Positions 26,490 to 33,798 are shown, counted from the first letter of the stretch. The stretch is 33,798 bases of DNA from Zoogloeaceae bacterium (GCA_016791005.1 JAEUNY010000127.1:1-33798), one strand, 5' to 3'. A program made the numbers and translations. The notes: generated by a model from the letters alone, not told the origin.

Positions 26490-27208
26490 AACTGCTGTGC
26501 GATGCGGGAAATACCCGCCTGAAGTGGGGCGTCCGCGATGGCGACGAGTGGTTGGCCGTTGGAGCGGTCGCCTACGACCAGCTTGCCACGCTGCCCGAGG
26601 TTCTTGGAGCGTGGCCGGCTCTCTCCGCGATGTTCGGGGTGAATGTCGCCGGCGACAACGTGGCGCGGGAGATCGCGTCGGCGGTGCAAGTTCTTGGCTT
26701 GTCCCCAAGCTGGCTGACGGCCCAGGCGGAAGGCGCGGGGGTCCGGAGCTGCTACGCCCGGCCTGGCCAGCTCGGGGCGGACCGCTGGGCCGCCCTGGTG
26801 GGCGCGCGGGCCCTCCATCGCGGCCCAAGCCTGGTGGTGCTCGCGGGGACCGCGACCACCGTGGACGTACTGGACGCCGGGGGAGTTTTCCAGGGGGGCC
26901 TCATCGTCCCCGGTTTCGAAATGATGCGTCGTTCCCTGGCGGAGCGTACGGCGGGTCTGGGCTACTTCGAGGGTGAAGCCGAGGATCTGCCTCGCAGCAC
27001 TGCCGATGCCATCCACGCCGGTTGTGTCTTCGCCCAGGTCGGGGCGATCGAGCGCATGTACGCTCAGATTGCTGCGTTGCCCGGGGCCGTCTGTCTCCTC
27101 TCCGGTGGCGCTGCCGAGGTGATTGCGAGCAGGCTCACCATCCCGTTCAGCAGGGTTCCCAACGTGGTCCTGGAAGGCGTCGCTCGCCTCGCGGATGCAG
27201 TGCGTTGA
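26486..27208 (+). CDS. coaX: Type III pantothenate kinase
   Basis: First step of coenzyme A synthesis: phosphorylates pantothenate. It has 240 residues. The ASKHA-fold phosphate-1 loop D6-A-G-N-T is at the start; LAGTATTVDVLD (phosphate-2 type loop), FQGGLIVPGFEMM and a C-terminal LLSGGAAEVI follow. Type III enzymes are typically insensitive to CoA feedback. The ATG overlaps the birA stop. birA-coaX fusions or neighbours are common in betaproteobacteria. Confidence 0.95.
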   Translation: MKLLCDAGNTRLKWGVRDGDEWLAVGAVAYDQLATLPEVLGAWPALSAMFGVNVAGDNVAREIASAVQVLGLSPSWLTAQAEGAGVRSCYARPGQLGADRWAALVGARALHRGPSLVVLAGTATTVDVLDAGGVFQGGLIVPGFEMMRRSLAERTAGLGYFEGEAEDLPRSTADAIHAGCVFAQVGAIERMYAQIAALPGAVCLLSGGAAEVIASRLTIPFSRVPNVVLEGVARLADAVR

Positions 27209-27260
27209 CGGCGGATCGCCGCACGTTGGGATTTCTCCGCTGATCCGGTAAGCTCCGCCC

Positions 27261-27974
27261 ATGGCGTTGCTCCGGGCGGTCGTGATCCTGCTGGCTGTGC
27301 TCAACCTGTTCGCTTTCGCGGGGCTGCGGGGCTGGTTGGGTGTCGCGGGCCGTCAAGGGGAGCCGGAGCGCCTGACCAATCAACTGCATCCCGAGCGCAT
27401 TCTCCTGCATCGCTCCTCATCCGAAGGCAAGGGCGGAAAGAACGCCGCTCCCCCGGTGGCCGTTGTAGCTCCTGCGGTCCCTTCCACTGTGCCGGCGGAC
27501 ACCCGTCCCGCCAAGGAGGCGCCGCCAGCGTGTGGGGCGCTCAGTGCCCCCAATGCGGAGGCCGCGAAGGCGTTGAGCGAGGCGCTCGGGAGGCAGCAGG
27601 GGGTCACGCTTCAGGAGCAGCCGCTGGAGCCGCCGAGTTCCTGGTGGGTGCATCTCCCGCCCGCCGATTCCCGCGGGGCGGCGGAAGCCCTTGTGGCGGA
27701 TTTGCGCCAGAAAGGGGTCACGGATGTGTACATCATGAACGAGTCCAGTGCCTACCCCCACGCCGTTTCCCTGGGGCTCTTCAAGCAGGCAGTCCAGGCG
27801 GACCGGCTCTTGGAACAACTTCGGAGTCGTGGGGTGGCGGGCGCGAAGGTGACGCCCAGAGGCTCGGCGGCCCGTCGCATCGAAGTGCGGGGAAGCCAGG
27901 AGGCGGTGGATAAGGCGCTGGCGCAGGTGGCGGGTCAGATGCCCGGTCTCGAGCCGGTCGGGTGTGCGCCATGA
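27261..27974 (+). CDS. SPOR domain-containing protein
   Basis: A 237-residue protein with an N-terminal membrane anchor (about residues 4-22), a low-complexity Pro/Ala/Lys linker, and a C-terminal SPOR-like domain starting about residue 125 (SSWWVHLPPADSRGAAEALVADL onward; VSLGLFKQAVQADRLLEQL in the second repeat). SPOR domains bind denuded glycans at the division septum, so a septal role is likely. The protein stays in the inner membrane by this topology. Its stop overlaps the coaE ATG, although the two functions look unrelated. Confidence 0.87.
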   Translation: MALLRAVVILLAVLNLFAFAGLRGWLGVAGRQGEPERLTNQLHPERILLHRSSSEGKGGKNAAPPVAVVAPAVPSTVPADTRPAKEAPPACGALSAPNAEAAKALSEALGRQQGVTLQEQPLEPPSSWWVHLPPADSRGAAEALVADLRQKGVTDVYIMNESSAYPHAVSLGLFKQAVQADRLLEQLRSRGVAGAKVTPRGSAARRIEVRGSQEAVDKALAQVAGQMPGLEPVGCAP

Positions 27975-28615
27975 GGGGTGCGGGGCCTTTCGTGGTGGGG
28001 CTTACCGGCGGGATCGGGAGCGGCAAGAGTGCGGTGGCAGAGCGCTGGGGTGCCCTGGGGGCCGCCATCGTCGATACCGATGTCATTGCCCATCGGTTGA
28101 CCTCCGCCGGAGGCGAAGCGATTTCCCCGATCGCTGCGGCGTTTGGACCCGAGGTGGTCACCAGTGAGGGAGCCCTCGATCGCGCCGCCATGCGGGCCCG
28201 GGCTTTCGCCGATCCCGCAGCCCGCCAGCGTCTGGAATCCATTCTCCATCCACTCATCCGGCAAGTGTGTGAGGACGAGGCGGCGCGTGCTGTTGCGCCT
28301 TACGTCGTGTTGGTGGTTCCGCTGCTGGTGGAATCCGGCGCCTACCGTGATCGCTGTGCGCGGGTCTGCGTGGTGGATTGTCCAGAGTCGGAACAGATCG
28401 CCCGCGTTAAGCGGCGGAGCGGCCTGGACGAGACCACCGTGAGGGCGATCATGGCCGCGCAGGCCAGCCGAGCCGAGCGCCTCGCCGTGGCCGACGACGT
28501 GGTCGATAATTCCCGCGACCTTGCCTTCCTCATCGCCCAGGCGGATGCACTTCACCAGCGCTATCTGGCCCTGGCCGGGGTGCTTCCGCTGCCCCCGGTC
28601 CGGACGGCGGGGTAG
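27971..28615 (+). CDS. coaE: Dephospho-CoA kinase
   Basis: Last step of coenzyme A synthesis: phosphorylates the 3'-OH of dephospho-CoA. It has 214 residues. Walker A is GLTGGIGSGKS (10-20), followed by VDTDVIAH, and a lid region RQRLESILHPLIR; VPLLVESGAYRDRCARVCVVDC is typical of CoaE. The ATG overlaps the stop of the SPOR gene; GTG 27962 would add three residues. Next downstream are zapD and yacG, a conserved order. Confidence 0.97.
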   Translation: MRGAGPFVVGLTGGIGSGKSAVAERWGALGAAIVDTDVIAHRLTSAGGEAISPIAAAFGPEVVTSEGALDRAAMRARAFADPAARQRLESILHPLIRQVCEDEAARAVAPYVVLVVPLLVESGAYRDRCARVCVVDCPESEQIARVKRRSGLDETTVRAIMAAQASRAERLAVADDVVDNSRDLAFLIAQADALHQRYLALAGVLPLPPVRTAG

Positions 28616-28677
28616 GGCGACGATGTGTTATCATTTCAATGAGATAGAGAAGTAATGGATTGCCAGGGCGCGATGCG

Positions 28678-29433
28678 GTGATTACCTACGAATACCCCCT
28701 CAATGAGCGCATCAGGACGCTGTTGAGACTGGAGGATCTTTTTCGCCGCATCGCCTATTTCACCCGCAACGATGGGTCCTTCGACCACCACGCGGCCTTG
28801 TTGTCCATCTTCGAGATCCTTGAAGTGTCGAGTCGGGCCGACATGAAAGTCGATCTCGTTCAGGAACTGGAGCGACAGCGCCAGATTCTCCTCTCCTTCC
28901 GCAACAATCCGGAAATCTCGGAAGAGGCGCTGTCGGGGGCCCTCTACGAGATCGAGCAGGCCTCGGCCTCGCTCCTCGCCATGGCCGGCAAGATCGGCCA
29001 GTACCTGCGGGAAAACGAATGGCTGATGGGGATTCGCAGCCGGGCGGCCATTCCCGGGGGCGCCTGTTCTTTTGATCTTCCCGCCTACCATTTTTGGCTC
29101 AATCGCGAAGTCGCGGATCGGCAGCGGGACCTGGAAAACTGGATCCGGCCCCTGACCCCGATTCGCGATGGCCTGACCATCGTCCTGCGCCTGTTGCGGG
29201 CCAGTGGCCATGCGGAGGGGCAGATGGCGCGGCGCGGCATCTACCAGCTCATGTTGGGCGGGCGGATGTCGCAGATGGTACGGGTTCGGGTGCCGGGTGG
29301 GACCCTCGCGGTGCCGGAGATCAGCGCCAACAAATATGCCTTGAACATTCGTTTCATGGCGCCCGAGACGGTGTCCCGTCCTCGCCAGATCGAGGTGGAT
29401 GTGCCGTTTGAACTCACCTTCTGCAGCCTCTGA
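28678..29433 (+). CDS. zapD: Cell division protein ZapD
   Basis: FtsZ-associated protein that bundles FtsZ filaments and stabilises the Z ring. It has 251 residues. ITYEYPLNERIRTLLRLEDL at the N terminus, followed by ADMKVDLVQELERQRQILL, is diagnostic of ZapD (YacF); an all-helical N-terminal half precedes a beta-rich C-terminal half. I chose GTG 28678, giving MITYEYPLNE; TTG 28660 in frame would add six residues. CCAGGG lies about ten bases upstream of the GTG. yacG follows after nine bases. Confidence 0.95.
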   Translation: MITYEYPLNERIRTLLRLEDLFRRIAYFTRNDGSFDHHAALLSIFEILEVSSRADMKVDLVQELERQRQILLSFRNNPEISEEALSGALYEIEQASASLLAMAGKIGQYLRENEWLMGIRSRAAIPGGACSFDLPAYHFWLNREVADRQRDLENWIRPLTPIRDGLTIVLRLLRASGHAEGQMARRGIYQLMLGGRMSQMVRVRVPGGTLAVPEISANKYALNIRFMAPETVSRPRQIEVDVPFELTFCSL

Positions 29434-29442
29434 GTGTTGGGG

Positions 29443-29637
29443 ATGGCGAACGCTCCGGAAGGGCCGGTGGTCAAGTGTCCGAGCTGTGGGGCTCCCGTTT
29501 GCTGGGCGCCGGCGTCGGCATTTCGCCCGTTTTGTTCCGGTCGCTGTCGGGATCAGGATTGGCTGGCCTGGGCCACGGAGTCGTACCGGGTCGTCGGTGA
29601 CGGCGCCGCGCCGGATGATTGTGGGGAGCGAGGCTGA
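29443..29637 (+). CDS. yacG: DNA gyrase inhibitor YacG
   Basis: Small zinc protein that binds DNA gyrase and inhibits its activity. It has 64 residues with four zinc ligands Cys12, Cys15, Cys31 and Cys35, and the downstream DWLAWATESY that matches the family's acidic/aromatic tail. ATG 29443 is chosen over GTG 29434. It ends 16 bases before the end of the convergent Nudix-ThiE gene, and no terminator is visible in the gap. Confidence 0.93.
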   Translation: MANAPEGPVVKCPSCGAPVCWAPASAFRPFCSGRCRDQDWLAWATESYRVVGDGAAPDDCGERG

Positions 29638-29653
29638 GGGCCGGCTCTTCGGA

Positions 29654-30601
29654 TCACCCGTCGATGGCGGGCCAGAAGCCTCGAATGCCGGCGATGCCGT
29701 GTGCTCCAATCGCCCGGGCCCGGGTGTAATCACCAGGACGTACCCCGCCCAGGGCGAGCACCGGAAGCGGTAGCCCGGTCAATGCGGTGGCCAGTGCGTC
29801 CCAACCCAGGCCGGATGCCTCCGGATGGGTGGGCGTCGGCCCAACCGGTCCCATCAGCGCGTAGTCCAGCCCGAGGGCTGCCGCGCGTTCCAGTTCTGCT
29901 CGGTCATGGCAGGACGCCCCCACCCATTCGAAGTCGGGTCGGGAGCCGGCGAGCATCAATTGGGCCGAGGTCAGGTGAAGGCCAAGCGCGCCGGCGCAGC
30001 GGGCGGTTGCCTCGTCCGAATTGACAAGCACCAGGGCCTTGTATGGTCGGGCCAGGTCCACGACTGCCTGGGTAAAGGCCCGTCGCTCCCTTTCGCCCAG
30101 GCCGGCCTCGCGCACCTGGATGAGACGCAAACCGGTGGCCAGGGCCGCCTCGACCTGGCGGAGCTGGTGAGACGTGCCGATTTCCTGGGCACGGGTGATT
30201 CCCATCGTCCGGGGGAGTCTCAACGCCTTGAGAATCGGGCCGTTGGCCGGCAACATCGGGCTGACCGACAGTTCGTCGGCCGACTGCCAACTCAGTTGGC
30301 TATGGACGTGATCCCCCACCGTTCCGGACCAATGGGGCACCTCAAAGAAATCGAGCTGGACGTGGGCGTGCTCGTAATCGTGATGCCGAGTGATCCATGG
30401 CCAAGCCTCATGGGTCTCAATGCCGAGTTCCTCCCGCAGTTCCCGGATCAATGCTTCCCGCGACGTCTCACCAGGTTCGGCCTTGCCCCCCGGAAACTCC
30501 CAGTAACCCGGATAGAAGGTGCCGGGCGCCCGTTGGCCGAGGAGAAAGCGTCCATCTTCCCGGGTGATGACCGCCGCGGCGACGAGCACCCGTTTGGTCA
30601 T
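29654..30601 (-). CDS. Nudix hydrolase / ThiE-like fusion protein
   Basis: Bifunctional architecture in 315 residues. The N-terminal Nudix domain (about 1-130) has an intact Nudix box, residues 39-61 (GGKAEPGET... RELREELGI), similar to MutT-type 8-oxo-dGTP phosphatases. The C-terminal half (about 135-315) is a thiamine-phosphate-synthase/TenI barrel: IQVREAGLG, ALMGPVGPTPTHP and VLALGGVRPGDY. The usual phosphate/pyrophosphate signature GxHLGQxD is replaced by GLHLTSAQL, so thiamine phosphate synthase activity is doubtful. Such fusions are known in beta- and gammaproteobacteria. It is coupled to the DUF815 gene by ATGA. Confidence 0.92.
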   Translation of the reverse strand: MTKRVLVAAAVITREDGRFLLGQRAPGTFYPGYWEFPGGKAEPGETSREALIRELREELGIETHEAWPWITRHHDYEHAHVQLDFFEVPHWSGTVGDHVHSQLSWQSADELSVSPMLPANGPILKALRLPRTMGITRAQEIGTSHQLRQVEAALATGLRLIQVREAGLGERERRAFTQAVVDLARPYKALVLVNSDEATARCAGALGLHLTSAQLMLAGSRPDFEWVGASCHDRAELERAAALGLDYALMGPVGPTPTHPEASGLGWDALATALTGLPLPVLALGGVRPGDYTRARAIGAHGIAGIRGFWPAIDG

Positions 30602-31476
30602 GGCTGGCTCGAGGCGGAGTCTTCGGCGAGCCGCCCGGCGAAGTCCTTGGCGAATTGCCATGCGACCCGCCCGCTGCGGGAGCCACGCAGCAGGGCCCAC
30701 TGCAGGGCGTCCTGGCGGGCGGCCTCAATGCGCGATTCATCCACGCCGAAGGTCCGAAGCCAGTGGTGGACCACGGCAAGATATTCATTCTGGCTGAAGG
30801 GGTAGAAGGAGAGCCAGAGGCCGAATCGCTCGGAGAGGGAGATCTTCTCCTCGACCGCTTCGGCGGGGTGGATCTCGCCATCGACATGGCGGGTCTGGCG
30901 ATTCTCGTCGTGGAATTCCGGCATGAGGTGGCGGCGGTTGGAGGTGGCGTAGATCAGCACGTTGTCCGGCACCGCCGCCAGGGAGCCATCCAGCACACTC
31001 TTCAGCGCCTTGTAGGCGGCCTCACCCTCCTCGAAGGACAGGTCGTCGCAAAACAGAATGAAGCGCTCGGGCCGGTCTCGCAGCAGGTCCACGATGTCCG
31101 GCAGGTCCACGAGATCGGCCTTGTCCACTTCGATGAGGCGCAGCCCGTCCCGGGCGTAGGCGTTGAGGAGCGCCTTGACGAGGGACGACTTGCCGGTGCC
31201 GCGGGCACCGGTGAGCAACACATTGTTGGCCGAGCGTCCGGCCAGGAATTGCCGCGTATTCTGGTCGAGGCGCGCCTTTTGATCGTCGATGTCCTGCAGA
31301 TCTTCCAGGCGAATGGCGTGGGTGTTTGCGATGCCGTGGAGGAAGCCCTGGCCCTGCAGCGTGCGCCAGCGAAAGGCCTGGGCGTTCCAGTCGGGTTCCG
31401 GCCGCTGGGGGAGCAGGCGCTCGACCCGGTCGAGCAACGCCTCGGCCCGGCTGAGAAAGGCGGTCCAGTCAGTCAT
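30598..31476 (-). CDS. DUF815 family P-loop ATPase
   Basis: AAA-type ATPase of 292 residues and uncertain function. Walker A GARGTGKSS is at 90-98, Walker B FILFCDDLSF at 139-148, and a sensor-like YATSNRRHLMPE near 182. An N-terminal helical region precedes the ATPase core. It sits between a 38-aa membrane protein gene, which it overlaps by 8 bases at its start, and the Nudix-ThiE gene, which it overlaps by four at its stop. No defence-like partner is present. Confidence 0.9.
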   Translation of the reverse strand: MTDWTAFLSRAEALLDRVERLLPQRPEPDWNAQAFRWRTLQGQGFLHGIANTHAIRLEDLQDIDDQKARLDQNTRQFLAGRSANNVLLTGARGTGKSSLVKALLNAYARDGLRLIEVDKADLVDLPDIVDLLRDRPERFILFCDDLSFEEGEAAYKALKSVLDGSLAAVPDNVLIYATSNRRHLMPEFHDENRQTRHVDGEIHPAEAVEEKISLSERFGLWLSFYPFSQNEYLAVVHHWLRTFGVDESRIEAARQDALQWALLRGSRSGRVAWQFAKDFAGRLAEDSASSQP

Positions 31477-31585
31477 GGCGATCGGCGGATTCGGAGGGGT
31501 CCCGCGGCTTACGTGGCCAGGTGGCAGCGACGATGAGAAGAAGGAGGATCAGCGCGACCCCCGCCTCCAGAAAAATGACCCACAT
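31469..31585 (-). CDS. 38-residue single-pass membrane microprotein
   Basis: Reading frame of 38 residues starting MWVIFLEAG, with one hydrophobic segment at about residues 2-22 and a basic, hydrophilic tail (WPRKPRDPSESADRHD), so the N terminus is probably out and the tail in the cytoplasm. A strong ribosome site, AGGAG, lies five bases before the ATG. Its stop overlaps the DUF815 start by eight bases, so it is likely translated and coupled. Longer in-frame ORFs upstream (to 31690) overlap mltA and lack a signal. Family unknown. Confidence 0.7.
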   Translation of the reverse strand: MWVIFLEAGVALILLLLIVAATWPRKPRDPSESADRHD

Positions 31586-31661
31586 GACAACTCCTGGGCA
31601 GTGCAGGCCCCCCGGGTATACTGGCGCCTGCCGAAAAGCCCCAGTGTACCTGAAGCCCCTG

Positions 31662-32894
31662 ATGACCCGCCCGTTTCTCTCCCTTTGCACACCGGCTGCT
31701 CTGATCGCAGCGCTATTCCTCGCCGCCTGTCAGACCGCGTCCGTCCCTGAGCGCACCTGTCCTGGCGCCCCAAACTGTCCGCCAGTTACGCCCCCGCCCG
31801 TCGCAACTCCTGCGCCGCCGCTGCCCACGGCGCCACTCCCCTCCGCCAAGGGGCTGCAATCGGCTCATTGGGCAGACCTGCCAGGCTGGGAGCGGGATGA
31901 TCCCCTTCAGGTCCTGCCGGCCTTGCGCAGTTCCTGCACCGTCTTATCTCGGCAGCGGGGATGGAAAGCGGCCTGCGACAGTGTCCTCGCCCTGGGGGAG
32001 CGTCCAGCTCCGGAGGCGGTGCGGGGCGTCCTGATGCGGGGGTTCACGCCCTGGCAGTTGGTAAACCCCGACGGAACGCGGGAAGGGCTGATCACCGGCT
32101 ATTACGAGCCATTGATCCGCGGTAGCCGGGTGCGGACGTCCCAATATGCCTGGCCGATCCGGGGTGTTCCGGAGGACATGCTGACGATCGACTTTTCCGA
32201 CGTGTATCCGGATCTCAAGAAATACCGGTTGCGCGGCCGCCTGGTGGGCAATAAGGTCGTGCCCTACTGGACGCGGAGCGAACTGGAGCGAATGGGCGAT
32301 CGCCTACCGTCGCGAGTCATCGCCTGGGCGGCGGATCCGGTGGAACTCTTTTTCCTGCAGGTCCAGGGGTCGGGGCGCATGGACCTGGCAGAAGGCCCGC
32401 AGATCCGCCTGGCCTATGCCGACCAGAACGGTCAGCCCTACCAGTCGATCGGTCGCTGGCTGGTCGATCGGGGGGAACTGACCCTGGATGCGGCGTCCAT
32501 GGAGGGCATCAAGACCTGGGCCCGCAACCACCCGGAGCGTCTCACCGAACTTCTCAACGTGAATCCCAGCTACGTCTTCTTCAAGGAGTTGCCTGCTTCC
32601 AACGGAGGGCCGGCGGGAGCACAGGGGGTTCCGCTGCTGGAGCGGCGAAGCATTGCCGTGGATCCTCGTGCCGTGCCCCTGGGTGCGCCGGTTTACCTTG
32701 CCACCACCGAGCCCAATAGCGATCGGCCCTGGCAGCGGCTGATGGTGGCCCAGGATACGGGCGGTGCCATCAAGGGCAACGTGAGGGCCGACGTCTTCTG
32801 GGGATTCGGGGCCGAGGCCGGGGCACTGGCCGGGCGCATGCGCCAGACTGGGCGCATGTGGGCCTTGCTGCCGAAGGGGATGGCGCCGGAGTGA
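31662..32894 (+). CDS. mltA: Membrane-bound lytic murein transglycosylase A
   Basis: Outer-membrane lipoprotein that cleaves peptidoglycan glycan strands to 1,6-anhydromuropeptides. It has 410 residues. The lipobox LAAC places the lipidated Cys at 23, followed by a Pro-rich linker (about 40-65). The MltA barrel follows (TGYYEPLIRGS, FFLQVQGSGRM), and the C-terminal 3D domain carries QDTGGAIKGNVRADVFWG with the catalytic Asp. The start is ATG 31662; a longer in-frame ORF upstream lacks a signal peptide. It is divergent from the DUF815 cluster. Confidence 0.95.
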   Translation: MTRPFLSLCTPAALIAALFLAACQTASVPERTCPGAPNCPPVTPPPVATPAPPLPTAPLPSAKGLQSAHWADLPGWERDDPLQVLPALRSSCTVLSRQRGWKAACDSVLALGERPAPEAVRGVLMRGFTPWQLVNPDGTREGLITGYYEPLIRGSRVRTSQYAWPIRGVPEDMLTIDFSDVYPDLKKYRLRGRLVGNKVVPYWTRSELERMGDRLPSRVIAWAADPVELFFLQVQGSGRMDLAEGPQIRLAYADQNGQPYQSIGRWLVDRGELTLDAASMEGIKTWARNHPERLTELLNVNPSYVFFKELPASNGGPAGAQGVPLLERRSIAVDPRAVPLGAPVYLATTEPNSDRPWQRLMVAQDTGGAIKGNVRADVFWGFGAEAGALAGRMRQTGRMWALLPKGMAPE

Positions 32895-32898
32895 CCCA

Positions 32899-32918
32899 CC
32901 CGAGCCCACGGGCTCGGG
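32899..32918 (+). terminator. GC hairpin after mltA (weak terminator)
   Basis: Eight-base-pair stem CCCGAGCC / GGCTCGGG with a CACG loop, five bases after the mltA stop. It is followed by CTCGTTAG, so there is no U run. It could stop or pause transcription, or simply be a short inverted repeat. Confidence 0.35.
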
Positions 32919-32941
32919 CTCGTTAGGGCACTCTTCCTGCG

Positions 32942-33109
32942 TCAGGCCGTCTCGCGGGGTGCCCTGCGGAACACCAGTGGGGCGCCATTGGTCGCCTGCT
33001 TCACCTGCCAGGTCGCGAGGGCGGAATCCATGTAGTCCGCATGCTCGGGGAACCAGTCGGCTAGGGCCTGGGCGAGGGCCCGGCCGATCTCCAGGTTCCC
33101 CTGCGCCAT
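32942..33109 (-). pseudogene. Small coding remnant, possibly the 3' end of a bacteriohemerythrin-like gene
   Basis: On the minus strand a 55-codon frame (ATG 33109 to TGA 32942) has protein-like codon use; the frame is open back to 33157. Its residues ALADWFPEHADYMDSAL carry the spacing W-x2-H-x4-D that in bacterial hemerythrins is the final helix with the last His and Asp iron ligands. The other ligands would lie upstream, where the frame soon stops near the insertion sequence. No convincing ribosome site precedes the ATG. I read it as a host gene cut by the IS, with modest confidence; an independent short protein is possible. The rest of 32895-33258 holds only the mltA hairpin and the IS edge. 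Confidence 0.4.
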
Positions 33110-33175
33110 TAGGTGTTTAGTTCCACGGTGTGCTGGGTTGGATTGATCCTGGAGCGCTCAGGCTCTTTTGGAGTT

Positions 33176-33798
33176 TGACGTTCCCCCCGAAAACCTCGAC
33201 AGATCAGAACTAGAGTTTCGGCTGCTTCAAAATGCCCTGATACGGGGAAGGAGAAGCGATGAAGAACTCGAGATTTACCGAGGAGCAAATTACTTACGCG
33301 TTGCGGCTGGCTGACGGAGGGGCGACGGTCGTGGACGTGTGCAGGCAGCTTGGTGTTTCTGAGGCCACGTTTTATACGTGGAAGAAGAAGTACGGGGATC
33401 TGGGGGTGAGCGAGCTGCGTAAGCTGCGGCAACTGGAAGATGAGAATAACCGGCTGAGACGGATCTTAGCCGACCTGACGCTGGATAAGCAGATCCTGCA
33501 GGAGGTGGTCAAAAAAGCTCTGAAGGCTGCCAAGAGACGGGCGTTGGCAGCCTGGATGCAGGATCACTTTCAGGTCAGCGTGCAGCGTTCGTGCCGTTTG
33601 GCGCTGTTGCAACGATCTGTGTGGTACGCCAAGAGCCGGGCGCGAGATCAGAGTGCGCTCCAGCAGCGGATCCGGGATATCGCCCTGAGCCGCCCCCGCT
33701 TTGGGTATTTGCGCGTCTTGGTGATGTTGCAGCGGGAAGGCTGGCGGGTGGGTAAAAAGCGGGTGTATCGACTGTACCGGATGGAGGGTTTGCAGTTG
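33176..33798 (+). mobile_element. IS3-family insertion sequence, left part (runs off window)
   Basis: The transposase gene at 33259 identifies the family. The left end is not certain: TGACGTTCCCCCCGAAAA at 33176 begins with TG and lies 83 bp before orfA, a typical terminal-repeat position; TG at 33129 is a second candidate. The right terminal repeat and target duplication are outside the window, so neither can be verified. It is the only mobile element seen here. Confidence 0.75.
33259..33798 (+). CDS. IS3-family transposase, OrfA and start of OrfB in one frame (partial)
   Basis: Open from ATG 33259 to the window edge, 180 codons. An N-terminal helix-turn-helix (MKNSRFTEEQITYALRLA, VVDVCRQLGVSEATFYTWKKKYG) and a leucine-zipper stretch (LRQLEDENNRLRRILADL) are OrfA; from about residue 95 (AAKRRALAAWMQDHFQVSVQ) the sequence is OrfB with its HTH_21 region (RPRFGYLRVLVMLQREGW). 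The DDE catalytic core is beyond the edge. The two parts join across an AAAAAAG tract (33510-33516) without a stop in this frame, whereas most relatives need a frameshift there. A GGAAGGAG ribosome site precedes the ATG. Confidence 0.9.
   Translation, partial: MKNSRFTEEQITYALRLADGGATVVDVCRQLGVSEATFYTWKKKYGDLGVSELRKLRQLEDENNRLRRILADLTLDKQILQEVVKKALKAAKRRALAAWMQDHFQVSVQRSCRLALLQRSVWYAKSRARDQSALQQRIRDIALSRPRFGYLRVLVMLQREGWRVGKKRVYRLYRMEGLQL

Noticed and set aside
29638-29653. Terminator between yacG and the Nudix-ThiE gene
   Set aside because: Only 16 bases are available and no stem with a T run is visible on either strand.
30602-30700. N-terminal extension of the Nudix-ThiE protein
   Set aside because: These codons overlap the end of the DUF815 gene. 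The Nudix fold begins at MTKRVLVAAAV, with the ATG in an ATGA overlap.

Overview
This is a chromosomal housekeeping segment from a high-GC (roughly 65% by eye) Gram-negative bacterium. It is most likely a betaproteobacterium, and gene order and protein flavour lean towards the Rhodocyclales/Nitrosomonadales side; that placement is inference. It rests on the gene strings lolB-ispE-tRNA-Gln-prs-rplY-pth-ychF, glnA-DUF4124-ntrB-ntrC, birA-coaX-SPOR and coaE-zapD-yacG, on outer-membrane lipoprotein genes (LolB, MltA), and on a CCA-encoding tRNA gene. Apart from the extreme right end, base composition is even and there is little sign of recent transfer.

Layout. 1-2239 (minus): ftsY-ftsE-ftsX (ftsX runs off the left edge). 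2324-6347 (plus): two M16 zinc-peptidase-like proteins (an active-looking one and a partner without the metal motif), rsmD, coaD and a 2[4Fe-4S] ferredoxin, ending at a perfect 34-bp palindromic terminator. 6412-9257 (minus): mutM followed by a large dynamin-like GTPase. 9434-17191 (plus): an exported TPR protein, lolB, ispE, tRNA-Gln(TTG), prs, rplY, pth, ychF and gluQ. 17163-20767 (minus): a ybhP-clsB pair, then a rhodanese-nadA operon. 21068-25609 (plus): the nitrogen-control block glnA, a DUF4124 protein, ntrB and ntrC. In front of glnA is a readable control region with two phased NtrC-type sites and -24/-12 promoters. 25680-29637 (plus): birA, coaX, a SPOR protein, coaE, zapD and yacG. 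29654-31585 (minus): a 38-aa membrane microprotein, a DUF815 ATPase and a Nudix-ThiE fusion. 31662-32894 (plus): mltA. 32942-33798: a small coding remnant, possibly hemerythrin-like, next to the left part of an IS3-family insertion sequence that runs off the right edge.

How the genes work together. Many neighbours are translationally coupled: twelve junctions are four-base ATGA or GTGA overlaps. Functional groups include co-translational membrane targeting and division (FtsY, FtsEX, ZapD, SPOR), coenzyme A synthesis (CoaD, CoaX, CoaE at three loci), translation quality and tRNA metabolism (Pth, YchF, GluQ, RsmD, L25), envelope maintenance (LolB, ClsB, MltA), and the NtrB/NtrC two-component system with its main target, glutamine synthetase.

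Most of the window is well-understood core genome; I do not see a clear novel defence or biosynthetic system. The items most worth a second look are the Nudix-ThiE fusion with altered ThiE signatures, the 38-aa membrane protein overlapping the DUF815 gene, the solitary dynamin-like GTPase with a non-canonical P-loop, the double sigma-54 arrangement at glnA, the possible hemerythrin remnant, and the IS3 transposase whose two frames are fused across an A6G tract.
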